A DNA stretch of 64,000 nt from positions 1-64,000 of the forward strand of contig NZ_JODC01000026.1 of the NCBI RefSeq assembly GCF_000720765.1, given 5' to 3'. The notes under the pieces are model-generated. The model saw only the letters and a list, made by a program, of their open reading frames with translations, had not been told where the DNA came from and ran no database searches. Positions 18,661 through 28,763 of the stretch are shown piece by piece. Source of the stretch: Streptomyces sp. NRRL S-646. GTDB lineage: Bacteria > Actinomycetota > Actinomycetes > Streptomycetales > Streptomycetaceae. Numbering within the stretch: position 1 is the first letter of the stretch; the number at the start of each line of letters is the position of its first letter. Both the position numbers and the translations under genes were made by a program.

Positions 18661-19647
18661 ATGGAGCAGAGGTATCTCGGCCGGACCGGCCTTCGTGTGT
18701 CCCGTATCGGACTCGGCACGCTCACCTGGGGCAGGGACACCGACGAGCACGACGCCGCGGACCTCTTGAAGACGTTCTGGGAGGCGGGCGGAAGCCTTGT
18801 CGACACCGCGGACGTGTACGGCGACGGAGAGGCCGAGTACCTGCTCGGACGCCTGATAGAAGGCCTGGTTCCGCGCCGGGACCTGGTGATCTCGACCAAG
18901 GCGGGCAGTGTGCCGGACCCGGACCGCAGGGTCGACGGCTCGCGCGGGCACCTGCTCTCCGCGCTGGACGCCTCGCTGACCCGGCTCGGCACGGACTACG
19001 TCGACGTCTGGCACATCCACGCCTTCGACCCGTACACCCCGCTCGAGGAGACCCTCCAGGCCCTCGACCTGGCGGTCAGCAGCGGCCGGGCGCGCTATGC
19101 CGGCGTCTCCAACTTCTGCGGCTGGCAGCTCGCCAAGGCGGCGACGTGGCAGCTGGCGGCTCCCGGGCTGCGGACCCGGCTGGCGAGCACGCAGATGGAG
19201 TACTCGCTGCTGCAGCGCGGCGTGGAACGCGAGGTGCTGCCGGCCGCGCTGGACCTGGGCATCGGCCTGCTGCCGTCCTCCCCGCTGGGCCGCGGGGTCC
19301 TGACGGGCAAGTACCGGGGCGAGGCCGTGCCCTCCGACTCGCGCGGCGCCTCCGAGCACCTGGCGCCCTTCGTCGAGCCGTACCTCGACGACACCGCGAG
19401 CCGCATCGTGGACGCCGTGCAGACCGCGGCGGACGGGCTCGCGGTGACTCCCCTCCAGGTCGCCCTCGCCTGGATCCGCGACCGGCCCGGCGTGGCCGCA
19501 CCCGTCGTCGGTGCGCGCAACTCCCAGCAGCTCACGGCGGCATTGTCAGTGGAGGCCCTTACTCTTCCTGACGAGATCTGCCGGGCGCTCGACGACGTGT
19601 CGGTGCCCGTGCACCGCTATCCCGATCACGACTGGAGCACGCTGTGA
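18661..19647 (+). CDS. Aldo/keto reductase
   Basis: 328-residue NADPH-dependent (alpha/beta)8 reductase. The catalytic tetrad can be read as Asp and Tyr in LVDTADVYGDG near residue 45, Lys in LVISTKAGS near residue 80 and His in DVWHIHAFDPY near residue 119. The C-terminal cofactor segment VVGARNSQQLTAAL is present. No ribosome site precedes ATG 18661, so it may be leaderless. Its stop overlaps the GTG of the next gene (GTGA), an unusual coupling to a DNA-metabolism-like protein. Confidence 0.9.
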   Translation: MEQRYLGRTGLRVSRIGLGTLTWGRDTDEHDAADLLKTFWEAGGSLVDTADVYGDGEAEYLLGRLIEGLVPRRDLVISTKAGSVPDPDRRVDGSRGHLLSALDASLTRLGTDYVDVWHIHAFDPYTPLEETLQALDLAVSSGRARYAGVSNFCGWQLAKAATWQLAAPGLRTRLASTQMEYSLLQRGVEREVLPAALDLGIGLLPSSPLGRGVLTGKYRGEAVPSDSRGASEHLAPFVEPYLDDTASRIVDAVQTAADGLAVTPLQVALAWIRDRPGVAAPVVGARNSQQLTAALSVEALTLPDEICRALDDVSVPVHRYPDHDWSTL

Positions 19648-22037
19648 GCACGGAGCCCGAGCCCACCGAGGACGCAGAGAACGCCGAGCCGGGGACGCCG
19701 GGCGCCGCGGGGCAGAGCGGCGAACCCGACGTCCCGGTCCCGTCGGCCGGAACAGGCGGTGACGGCGACTCCGCGGCTCAACTGTCCGAAGCCGAGGCCG
19801 AGCTGGCGGCTCAGCGGCTGGAGCGGGAGCGGATCGAGCGGCGCAAGGCGGAGAAGGCGGGGCCCGTCGAGGCCGGAGCGAAGCTCAGCGGGAAGGCCGC
19901 CGATCTGCTGGCCGCCGTCCGTGCCGTGGAGAGCGGCGAGAAGCCCGTGGCCACCGTGTTCAGCGAGTCCGCTCCGCGCCGCCCCGCCCCCGAGCCGGTA
20001 CGGCGTCCGCAGTCGGCGCCCGCGGCCGCGCCCGCTGCTCCCGCGCCGGAGGCCGTCGACGCGGTACGGGGCGTGCTGAGCGACGGCGGCGCACCGGACG
20101 CGCTCGCACCGCAGGTCGCCGCGGTCCTCGGCGAGGGCGCGGACGGAGTTCTGCGGGCGGATCCCTGGCTGCTGTTGCGCGTCGGCGGTGTGCGGCCCGA
20201 GCAGGCCGACGGCTTCGCGCGGGCGCTGCTCGGCGCGGAGTGCCGTCCGGACGACGAGCGGCGGGGCCGGGCGCTGACGGGGTGGCTGCTGGAGCAGGCG
20301 GCGCTCGCGGGGCACACGGCGCTGGAGATGCCGGCGCTCACCGCGGCGCTGTCCCAGCGGGGCGTGACCGACGCAGACGCGGCCGTGCAGAGCGCTGTCG
20401 CGGAGGGCGAGGCCCTGGTCTTCCAGGACGCCCTCGACCCGACCGCTCCGGCACCGCAGACGGCCGAGGAGGGCGAGGAGGCCGAGGAGCGTCCGGTACG
20501 GATCCTGGTCGGCCTGGAACGCTGTGCGCTCGCGGAGGAGAGCCTCGCCGACGGACTGGCCCGCCTGATCAACTCGGTGCCGAAGGAGGACGGTTCGGCC
20601 GAGGCCTGGGAAAGCGAGGCCGCCGCCGCGCCGGACTCCACCGCCGAGCTCATCCGCGCGGTCGCGGGCCACGGCCTGGTCCTGCACACCGGCGGCGAGG
20701 CGTCCCTGGCCGAACCGGCGGCACTGCTGCAGACAGCAGCCGCCCTCGGCCTGCGCGCCTGGGCCGCCACACACAGCCCCGCCGGCCGCGACCGCTTCGC
20801 AGCGTTGAGCGGGTCCCTGCCGGGCGGCAACGAAGGGAGCGGCACCGCTGCGGACCGGGTTCCAGAGGGCGACACCACGCCGGCCCCCACCGGGGCGAGC
20901 GGCGGCACGTCCAACGGCCGCACCCCGGACGACACCGCAGGGGACGGGCCCGCGCCGGGCGGCGGCACGGCGGGCAGCACCACGCCGGACCACACCGCAG
21001 CAAGCGGCGCCCTGCCCGACAACCGCACGCAGGGTCGATCCGGGTCCGAGGTGGACGGGGCCGCAGGCGGGCTCGCTGCGTCCGGCGTCGTCAGCGTCGC
21101 CGGGCTTCTCTCCGGTGACGAGGGGCCCGGGCGGGACGCGGAAGGGGCGCTGGATCTGGATCTTCTCATCGTGCTCGACGCGCCCCAACTGGACGTCGAG
21201 ACGGGGGCCCTGCTCGTCGAGTCGTTGCCCGACGGTGCCCGGCTGGTGCTGGCCGGGGATCCGGGGGTGCTGTGGTCGGCCGGGCCCGGGCGGGTGTTCG
21301 CCGATCTGCTGGCGGCACGGGTCTGCCCTCGGATCGCCTCGCGGCGGCCGGACCTCGGCCCCCTGGGCGAGCTGGTCTCAGGCATCGGCATCGGTGAGCT
21401 CAACCAGGTCGAGGCCCCCGGCAAGGAGGTCGTGATCGTCCCCGTGCGGGACGCGGGCGAGGCGGTCCACCGGACCGTTCAGCTCGTCGCCGACTCGGTG
21501 CCCCGGGCGATCGGCGTGCCGCCCGAGCAGACCGTGGTGATCACGCCGGGCCACGGCGGCGCGGCCGGCACCCGCGCGCTCAACGCGGCGCTGAAGGAGC
21601 GCCTCAACCCCGGCCCCGGCCGCTTCGGCGGCTTCGACCCCGGTGACCGGATCGCCTACTCGCCCGCACCCGGCCGTACGGCAGCGGGCACGGTCGTGAC
21701 GGCCGACGCCGACGGACTGCACCTGTCATGCGCGGGCACCCCCGTCGTCGTACCGAAGGAGCGGGTGGAGCAGTCCGTGCGGCACGGGTGGGCGCTGACC
21801 GCGCACCAGGCGGTCGGCACCCGGTGGCCCGCGGTGGTCGTGGTGCTGCCCGGGGACGCGGCGCAGTCCCTCAGCCGGCCGTGGGTCTACACGGCGTTCG
21901 GCAGGGCGGACCGCCACCTGTCCGTGGTCCACGGCGTGGACCAGGCACTCCCCCGGGCCGTCGCCGAGGTCCCGGCCAAGCCGCGCACGACCCGCCTGCC
22001 GCTACTGCTCAGCACACAGGTACCGGCCACCGGCTGA
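19644..22037 (+). CDS. Degenerate RecD-like protein with helix-hairpin-helix region
   Basis: 797 residues. A charged N-terminus precedes a helix-hairpin-helix-like region near residues 140-215 (PWLLLRVGGVRPEQADGFAR). The C-terminal third resembles RecD2/TraA superfamily 1 helicases: LLIVLDAPQLD near residue 510, RLVLAGDPGVLWSAGPGRVF near residue 533, ITPGHGGAAGTRALNAALKE near residue 634 and TAHQAVGTRWPAVVVVLPG near residue 715. No GxGKT Walker A motif is present where it should lie. An acidic, Gly/Thr/Pro-rich spacer covers about residues 395-475. It therefore probably binds nucleic acid without helicase activity. GTG 19644 overlaps the reductase stop. Confidence 0.75.
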   Translation: MSTEPEPTEDAENAEPGTPGAAGQSGEPDVPVPSAGTGGDGDSAAQLSEAEAELAAQRLERERIERRKAEKAGPVEAGAKLSGKAADLLAAVRAVESGEKPVATVFSESAPRRPAPEPVRRPQSAPAAAPAAPAPEAVDAVRGVLSDGGAPDALAPQVAAVLGEGADGVLRADPWLLLRVGGVRPEQADGFARALLGAECRPDDERRGRALTGWLLEQAALAGHTALEMPALTAALSQRGVTDADAAVQSAVAEGEALVFQDALDPTAPAPQTAEEGEEAEERPVRILVGLERCALAEESLADGLARLINSVPKEDGSAEAWESEAAAAPDSTAELIRAVAGHGLVLHTGGEASLAEPAALLQTAAALGLRAWAATHSPAGRDRFAALSGSLPGGNEGSGTAADRVPEGDTTPAPTGASGGTSNGRTPDDTAGDGPAPGGGTAGSTTPDHTAASGALPDNRTQGRSGSEVDGAAGGLAASGVVSVAGLLSGDEGPGRDAEGALDLDLLIVLDAPQLDVETGALLVESLPDGARLVLAGDPGVLWSAGPGRVFADLLAARVCPRIASRRPDLGPLGELVSGIGIGELNQVEAPGKEVVIVPVRDAGEAVHRTVQLVADSVPRAIGVPPEQTVVITPGHGGAAGTRALNAALKERLNPGPGRFGGFDPGDRIAYSPAPGRTAAGTVVTADADGLHLSCAGTPVVVPKERVEQSVRHGWALTAHQAVGTRWPAVVVVLPGDAAQSLSRPWVYTAFGRADRHLSVVHGVDQALPRAVAEVPAKPRTTRLPLLLSTQVPATG

Positions 22038-22060
22038 CCGGGGGTCCCGACAGCCTCCCA

Positions 22061-22128
22061 AGGGGCGCGGGGCTGTGTTGAATGTGCGGCTACCGCCGCG
22101 TGGGCGCGACCAGCCACAGACGCCCCGC
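22061..22128. repeat. Dispersed intergenic repeat, copy 3
   Basis: AGGGGCGCGGGGCTGTGTTG, then TGCGGCTACCGCCGCGTGGG and GACCAGCCACAGACGCCCCGC. This is the reverse-complement form of the elements at 7009 and 13107. It lies between the RecD-like gene and the convergent hypothetical gene and may act as a terminator. Confidence 0.55.
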
Positions 22129-22233
22129 AGCCAGGCACCCACCACGCGCACGAACAGCGGCGGCGTTCACGGAGATCATCCGTGAACGCCGCCGCAGCGA
22201 CAGCTCGGCCCGACCCGGCCTCAGCGGCCCGCG

Positions 22234-22944
22234 CTAGCGGTCCGCGTCCAGTGGCTCCAGGTCCTCGTCGCCGTCCAGATCGGTGTCGAGGTCGTCCTCG
22301 AGGTCGTCGTCGTCCACGCCGGCCAGGCGGCCGTCGTCGATCTCGTCGTCGAAGACCGCGCTGACATCGAAGCGGCAGACCACCCGCTGCGGATCGATCT
22401 GCTCGAACGGCGCCTCCAACCAGTCGCCCGGCTCGGCCGGTTCGTCCGCAGCCGTCACCCAGAGCGTGGAGTCGCCCTCCTCAAGGCCGAACTCCTTGTG
22501 TCGCGAGGCGATCTCGTCCGGTTCGAACTCGCCGAACAGGACGCTCAGCGCCCCGTGCACGGTCGCGGAGGTCTCCGCCCCCCGCCCGTCGTCGTCCGCC
22601 GCCTCCACCCGCTGCGCCTGCGCCAGCAGCCGATGCGGTTCCGCCACGGCGTAGTCGCGGCGGATCAGCACACTCAGCGCGTTCGGCTCCTCGGGGCCCG
22701 TGTACGGCGGCAGCGTGTCCTCCGCACCGGGGATCTCGAAGGGCGTGACCTCGTCATAGCGGTCGTAGAGCAGCTCGTCGTACGTCTCGGCGGCCGCGGC
22801 CAGCTCGTTGAACGCCTCGTAGACGGCCTGGTCATCCTCCCCGGACCTGCGTTCGACCGCGGCCAGGTGGCGGTCGAGCGCGGTCTTGACCGCCTCGGCG
22901 GCGGCTCGTACCTCGGCAGCGGTGGGCTGCGCAGCATCAGACAT
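22234..22944 (-). CDS. Conserved hypothetical acidic protein
   Basis: 236 residues, family not named by me. The body (residues 1-190) is mixed helix and strand, including VYEAFNELAAAAETYDELLYDRYDEVTPFEI near residue 40. The tail is very acidic (DDDDLEDDLDTDLDGDEDLE). ATG 22944 (MSDAAQPTAAE) is chosen: the longer frame has no support and would overlap the divergent gene. Only 47 bp separate it from the divergent small gene, so both are probably leaderless or nearly so. Confidence 0.75.
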   Translation of the reverse strand: MSDAAQPTAAEVRAAAEAVKTALDRHLAAVERRSGEDDQAVYEAFNELAAAAETYDELLYDRYDEVTPFEIPGAEDTLPPYTGPEEPNALSVLIRRDYAVAEPHRLLAQAQRVEAADDDGRGAETSATVHGALSVLFGEFEPDEIASRHKEFGLEEGDSTLWVTAADEPAEPGDWLEAPFEQIDPQRVVCRFDVSAVFDDEIDDGRLAGVDDDDLEDDLDTDLDGDEDLEPLDADR

Positions 22945-22991
22945 AGTGCAGACGCTATCCGTACCGGGCCCCAGCCCGCACAATAGATGCG

Positions 22992-23180
22992 ATGCCGGAA
23001 TACGAATTTGTCGACGTGTACGTACCGCGCGGGGTTTCCCGCAAGGACGCCACACGCCTGCTGACGGACCATGCCGAGTACGGACACTGGGAGTTGGACC
23101 GTCTGAGCCTGCTGCGCGACGGCAGCCGCCGGGTGCGGTTGCGCCGGCGGATCATCCGCCAGGTGCGGGCCACGTGGTGA
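22992..23180 (+). CDS. Small basic protein, DUF5703-type
   Basis: 62 residues: MPEYEFVDVYVPRGVSRKDA, then an Arg-rich end (GSRRVRLRRRIIRQVRATW). It looks like the small actinobacterial DUF5703 family of unknown function. No ribosome site precedes ATG 22992. A -10-like CAATAG sits 6 bp upstream, so a leaderless transcript is possible. It ends in a strong bidirectional hairpin. Confidence 0.7.
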   Translation: MPEYEFVDVYVPRGVSRKDATRLLTDHAEYGHWELDRLSLLRDGSRRVRLRRRIIRQVRATW

Positions 23181-23207
23181 GCTGAGGCGACGACGGAGAC
23201 GACGGAA

Positions 23208-23243
23208 ACGGAGCGGGCCCCGCCAGCACGGGGCCCGCTCCGT
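23208..23243. terminator. Bidirectional terminator
   Basis: A perfect 15-bp stem (ACGGAGCGGGCCCCG with CGGGGCCCGCTCCGT) and a 6-base loop, between the small basic protein gene and the convergent long chaplin gene. Confidence 0.85.
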
Positions 23244-23294
23244 TCTGTGCACCGTAGGGGAAGATTGCGGTGCTTGACGTGGAGATGCGCCGGT

Positions 23295-24245
23295 TCAGAC
23301 CGAAGCGCGCGCCTTGCGGTACATGACCGCGCCGGCCAGCAGTGCCCCGGCGCCCACCGGGAGCACGACGCCGATCGGCAGGTCGCTGCCGGTGTGCGCA
23401 AGCTGTGCGCTGCCCTGCGGCTGGGTCACCGTCTGGGTGCCCGGGTGGTTGGTGTGCGAGGAACCGCCCGGCGTGCTCGGGTTGCCGGGGTGACCGGGCT
23501 GGTTCGGGTTGCCCGGGTGGCCGGGGCTGCCCGGATGTCCGGGGTGACCCGGGTGACCCGGGTGACCGGGGTGACCCGGGTGCCCGGGCGGCGGCGTCTG
23601 GTGGCCGCCTCCCGGAGGTGTCGAGTGCCCGCCGCCCGAGCCGCCGTTGGCGCACTCGTTGTCCTCGGCGGCGTTGCCGATGCCGACGATGTTGACGCTG
23701 TTGCCGCAGACATTGACCGGCACGTCGACCGGCGCCTGGACGGTGTTGCCCGAGCCGATGCCGGGCGAGTCACTGGCGTGTCCGTTGGCCTGGGATCCGC
23801 CGCCGGAACCGCCGTGCCCGCCGGACGAACTGCCGCCGCCCCCGTTGCTGCACTCGTTGCCGTGCGCCGGGTTGTGCAGTCCGACGACGTTGACCGTGTT
23901 GCCGCAGACGTTCACCGGCACGTCGACCGGCGCCTGGACAGTGTTGCCCGAGCCGATGCCGGGCGAGTGACTGGAGTGTCCGCCGGCGTGGGCCCCGCCG
24001 CCGCCCTCGTTGCTGCACTCGTTGCCGCTCGCCGGGTTGAGGAGTCCGACGACGTTGACCGTGTTGCCGCAGACGTTCACCGGCACATGTACCGGCGCCT
24101 GCACCGTGTTGCCGGACAGTACGCCGGGCGAGTCCGAAGTGGAGCCGTTGGCTCCCGAGTCGGCGTGGGCGTAACCGCCCGCCGCGGCGAGCACACCGGT
24201 CGCCGCCATCACCGTCATCAGGCCCTTGCGGGTGACCTGTCGCAT
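23295..24245 (-). CDS. chpC: Long chaplin with three chaplin domains and a sortase anchor
   Basis: 316-residue wall-anchored amyloid-forming surfactant of aerial hyphae. A signal peptide covers residues 1-28 (ends YAHA-DSG). Three chaplin domains follow, each SPG-x-SGNTVQAP ... VPVNVCGN ... GNEC, near residues 37-79, 92-134 and 162-202. Each keeps its pair of cysteines. A proline/glycine/histidine repeat (GHP/PGN) covers about residues 215-260. The sorting signal LAHTG near residue 285, a membrane helix and a basic tail suit a class E sortase. Long chaplins of S. coelicolor have two domains, so three is unusual. AGGGAGAA precedes ATG 24245. Position beside chpH suggests the chpC locus. Confidence 0.9.
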   Translation of the reverse strand: MRQVTRKGLMTVMAATGVLAAAGGYAHADSGANGSTSDSPGVLSGNTVQAPVHVPVNVCGNTVNVVGLLNPASGNECSNEGGGGAHAGGHSSHSPGIGSGNTVQAPVDVPVNVCGNTVNVVGLHNPAHGNECSNGGGGSSSGGHGGSGGGSQANGHASDSPGIGSGNTVQAPVDVPVNVCGNSVNIVGIGNAAEDNECANGGSGGGHSTPPGGGHQTPPPGHPGHPGHPGHPGHPGHPGSPGHPGNPNQPGHPGNPSTPGGSSHTNHPGTQTVTQPQGSAQLAHTGSDLPIGVVLPVGAGALLAGAVMYRKARASV

Positions 24246-24386
24246 TGCTGAATTCTCCCTGCCTTCATTCCTGACCTGGAATCTCGCGACATCTCGCGTG
24301 GAAATTCGCGAAAAGGCCGGTCGGCTCCGGAGCGCATGGCGCGCGCTCCGGAGCCGACGGGCGTGACGACCCTCAGCGGGTCGACG

Positions 24387-24620
24387 TCACTTGTTGATGC
24401 AGGTGTTGCCGAAGGCGGGGTTCAGCAGCCCGATCACGGAGATCGTGTTGCCGCAGACGTTCACGGGGACGTGAACGGGCACCTGAACGACGTTGCCGGA
24501 AGCGATACCCGGGGAGTGCACCGCGGCACCCTGAGCACCGGCGTCGGCGACGGCCAGGCCCGCACCCGCGAGAACCAGACCACCAGTGGCAGCCGCAGCA
24601 GCGACGACCTTCTTGAGCAT
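24387..24620 (-). CDS. chpH: Short chaplin
   Basis: 77 residues. A signal peptide of about 26 residues (MLKKVVAAAAATGGLVLAGA ... AVA-DAG) is followed by one chaplin domain, SPGIASGNVVQVPVHVPVNV with CGNTISVIGLLNPAFGNTC. Short chaplins are secreted, assemble as amyloid at the air-water interface and allow aerial growth. The ribosome site AAGGAGGAATA before ATG 24620 is among the strongest in the window, fitting abundant expression. It lies 141 bp upstream of the long chaplin gene, in the same direction. Confidence 0.93.
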   Translation of the reverse strand: MLKKVVAAAAATGGLVLAGAGLAVADAGAQGAAVHSPGIASGNVVQVPVHVPVNVCGNTISVIGLLNPAFGNTCINK

Positions 24621-24758
24621 TATTCCTCCTTGTTGGCAAAAGCGATCTCGTGTTGCTGATCGCATTACCTGTAACGAGGAGGAAGTAATGGAGCTACGAG
24701 CTGATGGTCGCATTCACCCTTCTCGGTCCCGCTCCGCACGTGCGGACGATTACGAAGG

Positions 24759-26084
24759 TCACGAGGCGTCGATGAAGCGGTCCAGCACGCGCACGCCGAA
24801 CTTCAGGCCGTCGACCGGCACCCGCTCATCGACACCGTGGAACATGCCCGCGAAGTCCAGCTCCGGGGGCAGCTTGAGCGGTGCGAAGCCGAAGCCGCGG
24901 ATGCCCAGCTCGTCGAAGGACTTGGCGTCCGTGCCGCCGGAGAGCATGTACGGGATCGCCTTGGCCGCCGGGTCCTCGGCCACCAGCGCGGACTGCATGG
25001 CGTCCACCAGCGCTCCGTCGAAGGTGGTCTCGACGGCCTTGTCGGCATGCACGTCCTCGCGCTGCACCTTGGGCCCGAGGATCTTGTCCAGGTCGGCGAG
25101 GAACTCCTCCTCGAACCCGGGCAGGAAGCGGCCGTCGACATGCGCCGTGGCCTCGCCGGGGATGACGTTGACCTTGTAACCGGCGCCCAGCTGTGTGGGG
25201 TTGGCGGTGTTGCTCAGGGTCGCGCCGATGAGCTTGGCGATGCCGCCGAGCCTGGCCAGGGTCCCCTCCATGTCCTCCGGGTCCAGCTCGGTGCCGAGCG
25301 CGTCGCCGAGTTCGTCGAGGAAGGCCCGGGTGGTCTTCGTCACCCGCACCGGGAACCTGTGCCGCCCGAGCCGCGCGACGGCCTCCGACAGCTCGGTGAT
25401 GGCGTTGTCCCGGTGGATCATCGAACCGTGACCGGCGGTGCCTGCCACGGTCAGCTTCATCCAGTGCATGCCCTTCTCGGCGGTCTGGATCAGATAGAGC
25501 CGCCGCTGCTCGTTGACCGTGAAGGAGAAGCCGCCGACCTCGCTGATCGCCTCGGTGACGCCCTCGAAGAGACCGGGGTGCTTCTCGACCAGGTGCCGGG
25601 CGCCGAACTTGCCGCCCGCCTCCTCGTCGGCGAGGAAGGCGAGGACGATGTCGCGCGGGGGCCGGCGCCCGCTGCGCAGCCGGTCGCGCACGACCGCCAG
25701 GGTCATCGCGTCCATGTCCTTCATGTCGACGGCCCCGCGGCCCCACACGCAGCCGTCGGTGACCTCGCCGGAGAAGGGGTGGTGGGTCCAGTCGTCGGCG
25801 TTGGCCGGTACGACGTCGAGGTGGCCGTGGATGAGGAGGGCGGGCCGTGACGGGTCCTCGCCCTCGATCCGGGCGACCGTGGAGGCCCGGCCCGGGTGCG
25901 ACTCGAAGATCTTCGATTCGAGACCCACCTCGGCGAGCTTCTCCGCGACGTACTCGGCCGCCTCCCGCTCACCCGGACCCGAGTGGTCGCCGTAGTTGCT
26001 GGTGTCGATCTGGATCAGCTCGCGGCAGAGGTCCACGACCTCGTCCTCGCCGGTGACGCCCCTGGCCGTGTCCGTCTCGCTCAC
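24759..26084 (-). CDS. M20-family metallopeptidase/deacylase
   Basis: 441 residues of the M20/M25/M40 zinc hydrolase family. Zinc ligands and catalytic residues are seen in LLIHGHLDVVPA (His and Asp, near residue 80), GRGAVDMKDMDA near residue 113 and LADEEAGGKFGARHL (Glu pair near residue 150), with a dimerisation domain after residue 205 and a late His in the GMFHGVDERVP block. It acts on a peptide or N-acyl amino acid; the substrate is not predictable. GTG 26084 with GGGAGGA is preferred over GTG 26105. Confidence 0.88.
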   Translation of the reverse strand: MSETDTARGVTGEDEVVDLCRELIQIDTSNYGDHSGPGEREAAEYVAEKLAEVGLESKIFESHPGRASTVARIEGEDPSRPALLIHGHLDVVPANADDWTHHPFSGEVTDGCVWGRGAVDMKDMDAMTLAVVRDRLRSGRRPPRDIVLAFLADEEAGGKFGARHLVEKHPGLFEGVTEAISEVGGFSFTVNEQRRLYLIQTAEKGMHWMKLTVAGTAGHGSMIHRDNAITELSEAVARLGRHRFPVRVTKTTRAFLDELGDALGTELDPEDMEGTLARLGGIAKLIGATLSNTANPTQLGAGYKVNVIPGEATAHVDGRFLPGFEEEFLADLDKILGPKVQREDVHADKAVETTFDGALVDAMQSALVAEDPAAKAIPYMLSGGTDAKSFDELGIRGFGFAPLKLPPELDFAGMFHGVDERVPVDGLKFGVRVLDRFIDAS

Positions 26085-26271
26085 GCTGCTTCCTCCCGCT
26101 GTCACTGCTGGTGGTTCCCCTCATCCTCCCTCCCCGCCCGGCCCCTCCCCAAGACCGGACCCGGCCCGTCACACGCCGTTCACGCCGGACGGGGGGTGAC
26201 CGGGGACCTCTCGAAAGCCTGGTAATGTTTCCTTCGTCGCCGCGGGGGAAACCCCGCACGACAGACACCTT

Positions 26272-26359
26272 GTCCGGGTGGCGGAATGGCAGACGCGCTA
26301 GCTTGAGGTGCTAGTGCCCTTTATCGGGCGTGGGGGTTCAAGTCCCCCCTCGGACACCA
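26272..26359 (+). tRNA. tRNA-Leu (anticodon GAG)
   Basis: An 88-nt class II tRNA. The acceptor arms are GTCCGGG and CTCGGAC, the anticodon stem is CTAGC/GCTAG with loop TTGAGGT (anticodon GAG), and there is a long variable arm. The T-arm is GGGGG-TTCAAGT-CCCCC. The 3' CCA is encoded. No integrase or duplicated 3' end is visible nearby. Confidence 0.95.
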
Positions 26360-26361
26360 GC

Positions 26362-26397
26362 CGAAGCCCCCGGCCGCTCAAGCGGCCGGGGGCTTCG
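26362..26397 (+). terminator. Terminator after tRNA-Leu
   Basis: A perfect 17-bp stem (CGAAGCCCCCGGCCGCT with AGCGGCCGGGGGCTTCG) and a 2-base loop, starting 3 bp after the tRNA. Confidence 0.85.
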
Positions 26398-26541
26398 TCG
26401 TACCTTCACGGCCGCTCTGGCCACAACCCGCCGCCCGCCGCTGTCCCGGTGCGGATTCCGCAAGATTCCCCGAGGTCCGGCGAAGCCCCAGCTCCCTCCA
26501 TGCGCTCCGGCGCGCGCCGGGCTCCGTGACGCCCTCCGGAT

Positions 26542-26581
26542 TTACAATTCACTTGACTCGACCTTACAAGGCTTGTTGACT
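26542..26581. promoter_or_regulatory. Tandem operator-like repeats upstream of glgX
   Basis: TTACAA-N5-TTGACT (26542-26558) is repeated as TTACAA-N6-TTGACT (26564-26581). The units are 22-23 bp apart, about two helical turns. The second unit also holds ACAAG-G-CTTGT. The patch is AT-rich for this genome and ends about 40 bp before the glgX start. It is probably a binding region for a regulator of the operon; no perfect -10 box was found. Confidence 0.5.
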
Positions 26582-26623
26582 GGTTCGGAGCCAGTACTCC
26601 CAGGTGACAAGAGGTGAAGCTCT

Positions 26624-28759
<2,136 letters not shown>

Positions 28760-28763
28760 CGAG

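Noticed and set aside
23500..23600. Short tandem repeats that could be mistaken for a CRISPR array
   Set aside because: They are codon repeats (Gly-His-Pro) within the chaplin coding sequence, with no spacers.
26272..26360. Integration site of a mobile element in tRNA-Leu
   Set aside because: No integrase gene and no second copy of the tRNA 3' end were seen, and the flanking terminator is intact.
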